Assembly (NCBI GenBank): GCA_026125895.1
Contig: JAHCKG010000016.1
Coordinates: 1-64,000 of the forward strand
Length of the DNA: 64,000 bases
Origin: Pseudolabrys sp.
Lineage (GTDB): Bacteria > Pseudomonadota > Alphaproteobacteria > Rhizobiales > Xanthobacteraceae
Reading direction: 5' to 3'
The position numbers and the translations under genes are program-made. Below, piece by piece: positions 62,873-64,000 of the stretch (the stretch's first letter is position 1; each line of letters opens with the position of its first letter). The notes beneath the pieces were generated by a model that did not search any database, was not told where the DNA came from, and was given only the letters and a program-made list of their open reading frames with translations.

Positions 62873-64000
62873 ATGGATCTCCGCAATATCGCGATCATCG
62901 CGCACGTCGACCATGGCAAAACGACCCTGGTGGACAAGCTGCTGCAACAGTCGGGCGTCTACCGCGCCAATGAGCGCCAGGTCGAGCGCGCCATGGACTC
63001 CAACGACCTCGAGCGTGAGCGCGGCATCACCATTCTCGCCAAGGCCGCGTCCGTCGAGTGGAAGGGCACGCGCATCAACATCGTCGATACGCCGGGCCAC
63101 GCCGACTTCGGCGGCGAAGTCGAGCGCATCCTCAACATGGTCGACGGCGCGCTGGTGCTGGTCGATGCCGCGGAAGGCCCGCTGCCGCAGACCAAGTTCG
63201 TGGTCTCCAAGGCGCTGAAGATGGGCCTCAAGCCCATCGTCGTCATCAACAAAGTCGACCGTCCCGACGCGCGCGCCAACGAAGTGCTCAATGAGGTGTT
63301 CGATCTGTTCGCGGCGCTCGATGCCACCGACGAGCAACTCGACTTCCCGATCCTGTTCGGTTCCGCCAAGCAGGGCTGGATGGCGACCTCGCTCGACGGT
63401 TCGCATGACGACGGCATGATGCCGCTGTTCGATCTCGTGCTCAAGCACGTCAAGGCGCCGGCCGTCGATACCGGACCGTTCCGGATGCTTGGCACCATCA
63501 TCGAATCGAACCCCTATCTCGGCCGCATCATTACCGGCCGCATCACCTCCGGCAGCGTGAAGCCGAACCAGGCGGTCAAGGTGCTCGATCGCGACGGCAA
63601 GCTGGTCGAAAGCGGCCGCATCACCAAGGTGCTGGCCTTCCGCGGTCTCGAGCGCGTGCCGCTGGACGAAGCCGAGGCCGGCGATATCGTCGCTTTGGCC
63701 GGTCTGCCGAACGCCACTGTCGCGCACACGATCTGCGACCCGTCGGTTGAAGAGGCGATTCCCGCACAGCCGATCGACCCGCCGACTTTGTCGATGACCT
63801 TCCGCGTCAACGACAGCCCGCTTGCCGGCACCGAGGGCTCCAAGGTCACCGGCCGCATGATCCGCGACCGCCTGATGGCCGAAGCCGAAGGCAACGTGGC
63901 GCTGCGCGTGCGCGAATCGGACGACAGGGACGCCATGGAAGTGTCCGGCCGCGGCGAATTGCAGCTCGGCATTCTGATCGAAACGATGCGCCGCGAAGGC
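62873..64000 (+). CDS. typA: Translational GTPase TypA/BipA (3' end outside window)
   Basis: Ribosome-associated GTPase of the EF-G family, important under stress and low temperature. G1 AHVDHGKTT at residues 10-18; the switch regions carry ERERGITI and [15 protein letters not shown]4 is NKVDRPDAR. 376 codons are in the window, open to the edge. The ATG 62873 ([12 protein letters not shown]) is the normal start. Domain II and part of the third domain are visible ([38 protein letters not shown]). Confidence 0.97.
   Translation, partial: MDLRNIAIIAHVDHGKTTLVDKLLQQSGVYRANERQVERAMDSNDLERERGITILAKAASVEWKGTRINIVDTPGHADFGGEVERILNMVDGALVLVDAAEGPLPQTKFVVSKALKMGLKPIVVINKVDRPDARANEVLNEVFDLFAALDATDEQLDFPILFGSAKQGWMATSLDGSHDDGMMPLFDLVLKHVKAPAVDTGPFRMLGTIIESNPYLGRIITGRITSGSVKPNQAVKVLDRDGKLVESGRITKVLAFRGLERVPLDEAEAGDIVALAGLPNATVAHTICDPSVEEAIPAQPIDPPTLSMTFRVNDSPLAGTEGSKVTGRMIRDRLMAEAEGNVALRVRESDDRDAMEVSGRGELQLGILIETMRREG

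Overview
The window is a 64 kb piece of a GC-rich alphaproteobacterial chromosome. Gene content and protein wording fit the Hyphomicrobiales (Rhizobiales), close to the Bradyrhizobium / Pseudolabrys / Xanthobacteraceae group: acnA beside ccmABCDG, ftsY-yciB, ffh-rpsP-rimM-trmD-rplS, leuC and leuD separated by small secreted proteins, sdhCDAB, a cobalamin riboswitch in front of nrdAB, and many short palindromic intergenic repeats. It is ordinary core genome. I see no prophage, transposase, integron, CRISPR array, tRNA or rRNA gene.

Layout: 1-2444 acnA (cut by the window edge and frameshifted). 2714-5826 ccmABCDG for haem export and cytochrome c maturation. 5933-9593 an acyltransferase, yciB, ftsY and an RluA-type pseudouridine synthase whose coding sequence carries a palindromic repeat. 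9632-13711 a small secreted protein, mtaB, dapF, and an overlapping GyrI-like / SIMPL pair. 13967-17825 ffh-rpsP-rimM-trmD-rplS. 18022-22539 an isochorismatase-like protein, leuC, small secreted proteins, a zincin and leuD. 22660-29503 miscellaneous metabolic genes, a bactofilin and a beta-carbonic anhydrase. 29552-31499 asd and an unknown membrane protein. 31512-36407 a sulfite module: two molybdenum sulfite oxidase-family enzymes, each with a c-type cytochrome, flanking an ECF sigma / anti-sigma pair. 36997-40365 nrdAB with a cobalamin riboswitch. 40449-45117 leuB, an NDH-2, mesaconyl-CoA hydratase and a LysR regulator. 45350-48789 sdhCDAB. 48897-62652 mixed genes including argG, rlmN, a quinone oxidoreductase, a CBS-domain M50 protease and an unknown secreted protein with a frameshift. 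62873-64000 typA (cut by the window edge).

The most coherent regulatory story is the sulfite module. The same bipartite element (GGAATAAT, then CGTT, with GGAAT and CGTT 17 bases apart) lies in front of both the ECF sigma gene and the sorA-like gene, so the sigma factor probably controls itself and sorAB. Other regulatory finds are the B12 riboswitch on nrdAB; a perfect T-N11-A dyad between lysR and sdhC, just upstream of a plausible sdh promoter; two near-copy sigma70 promoters around the isochorismatase-like gene, the second apparently giving a leaderless 32-codon ORF ahead of leuC; and a promoter-plus-terminator leader before typA. Two single-base frameshifts (acnA and the gene at 60430) could be sequencing errors or real lesions.
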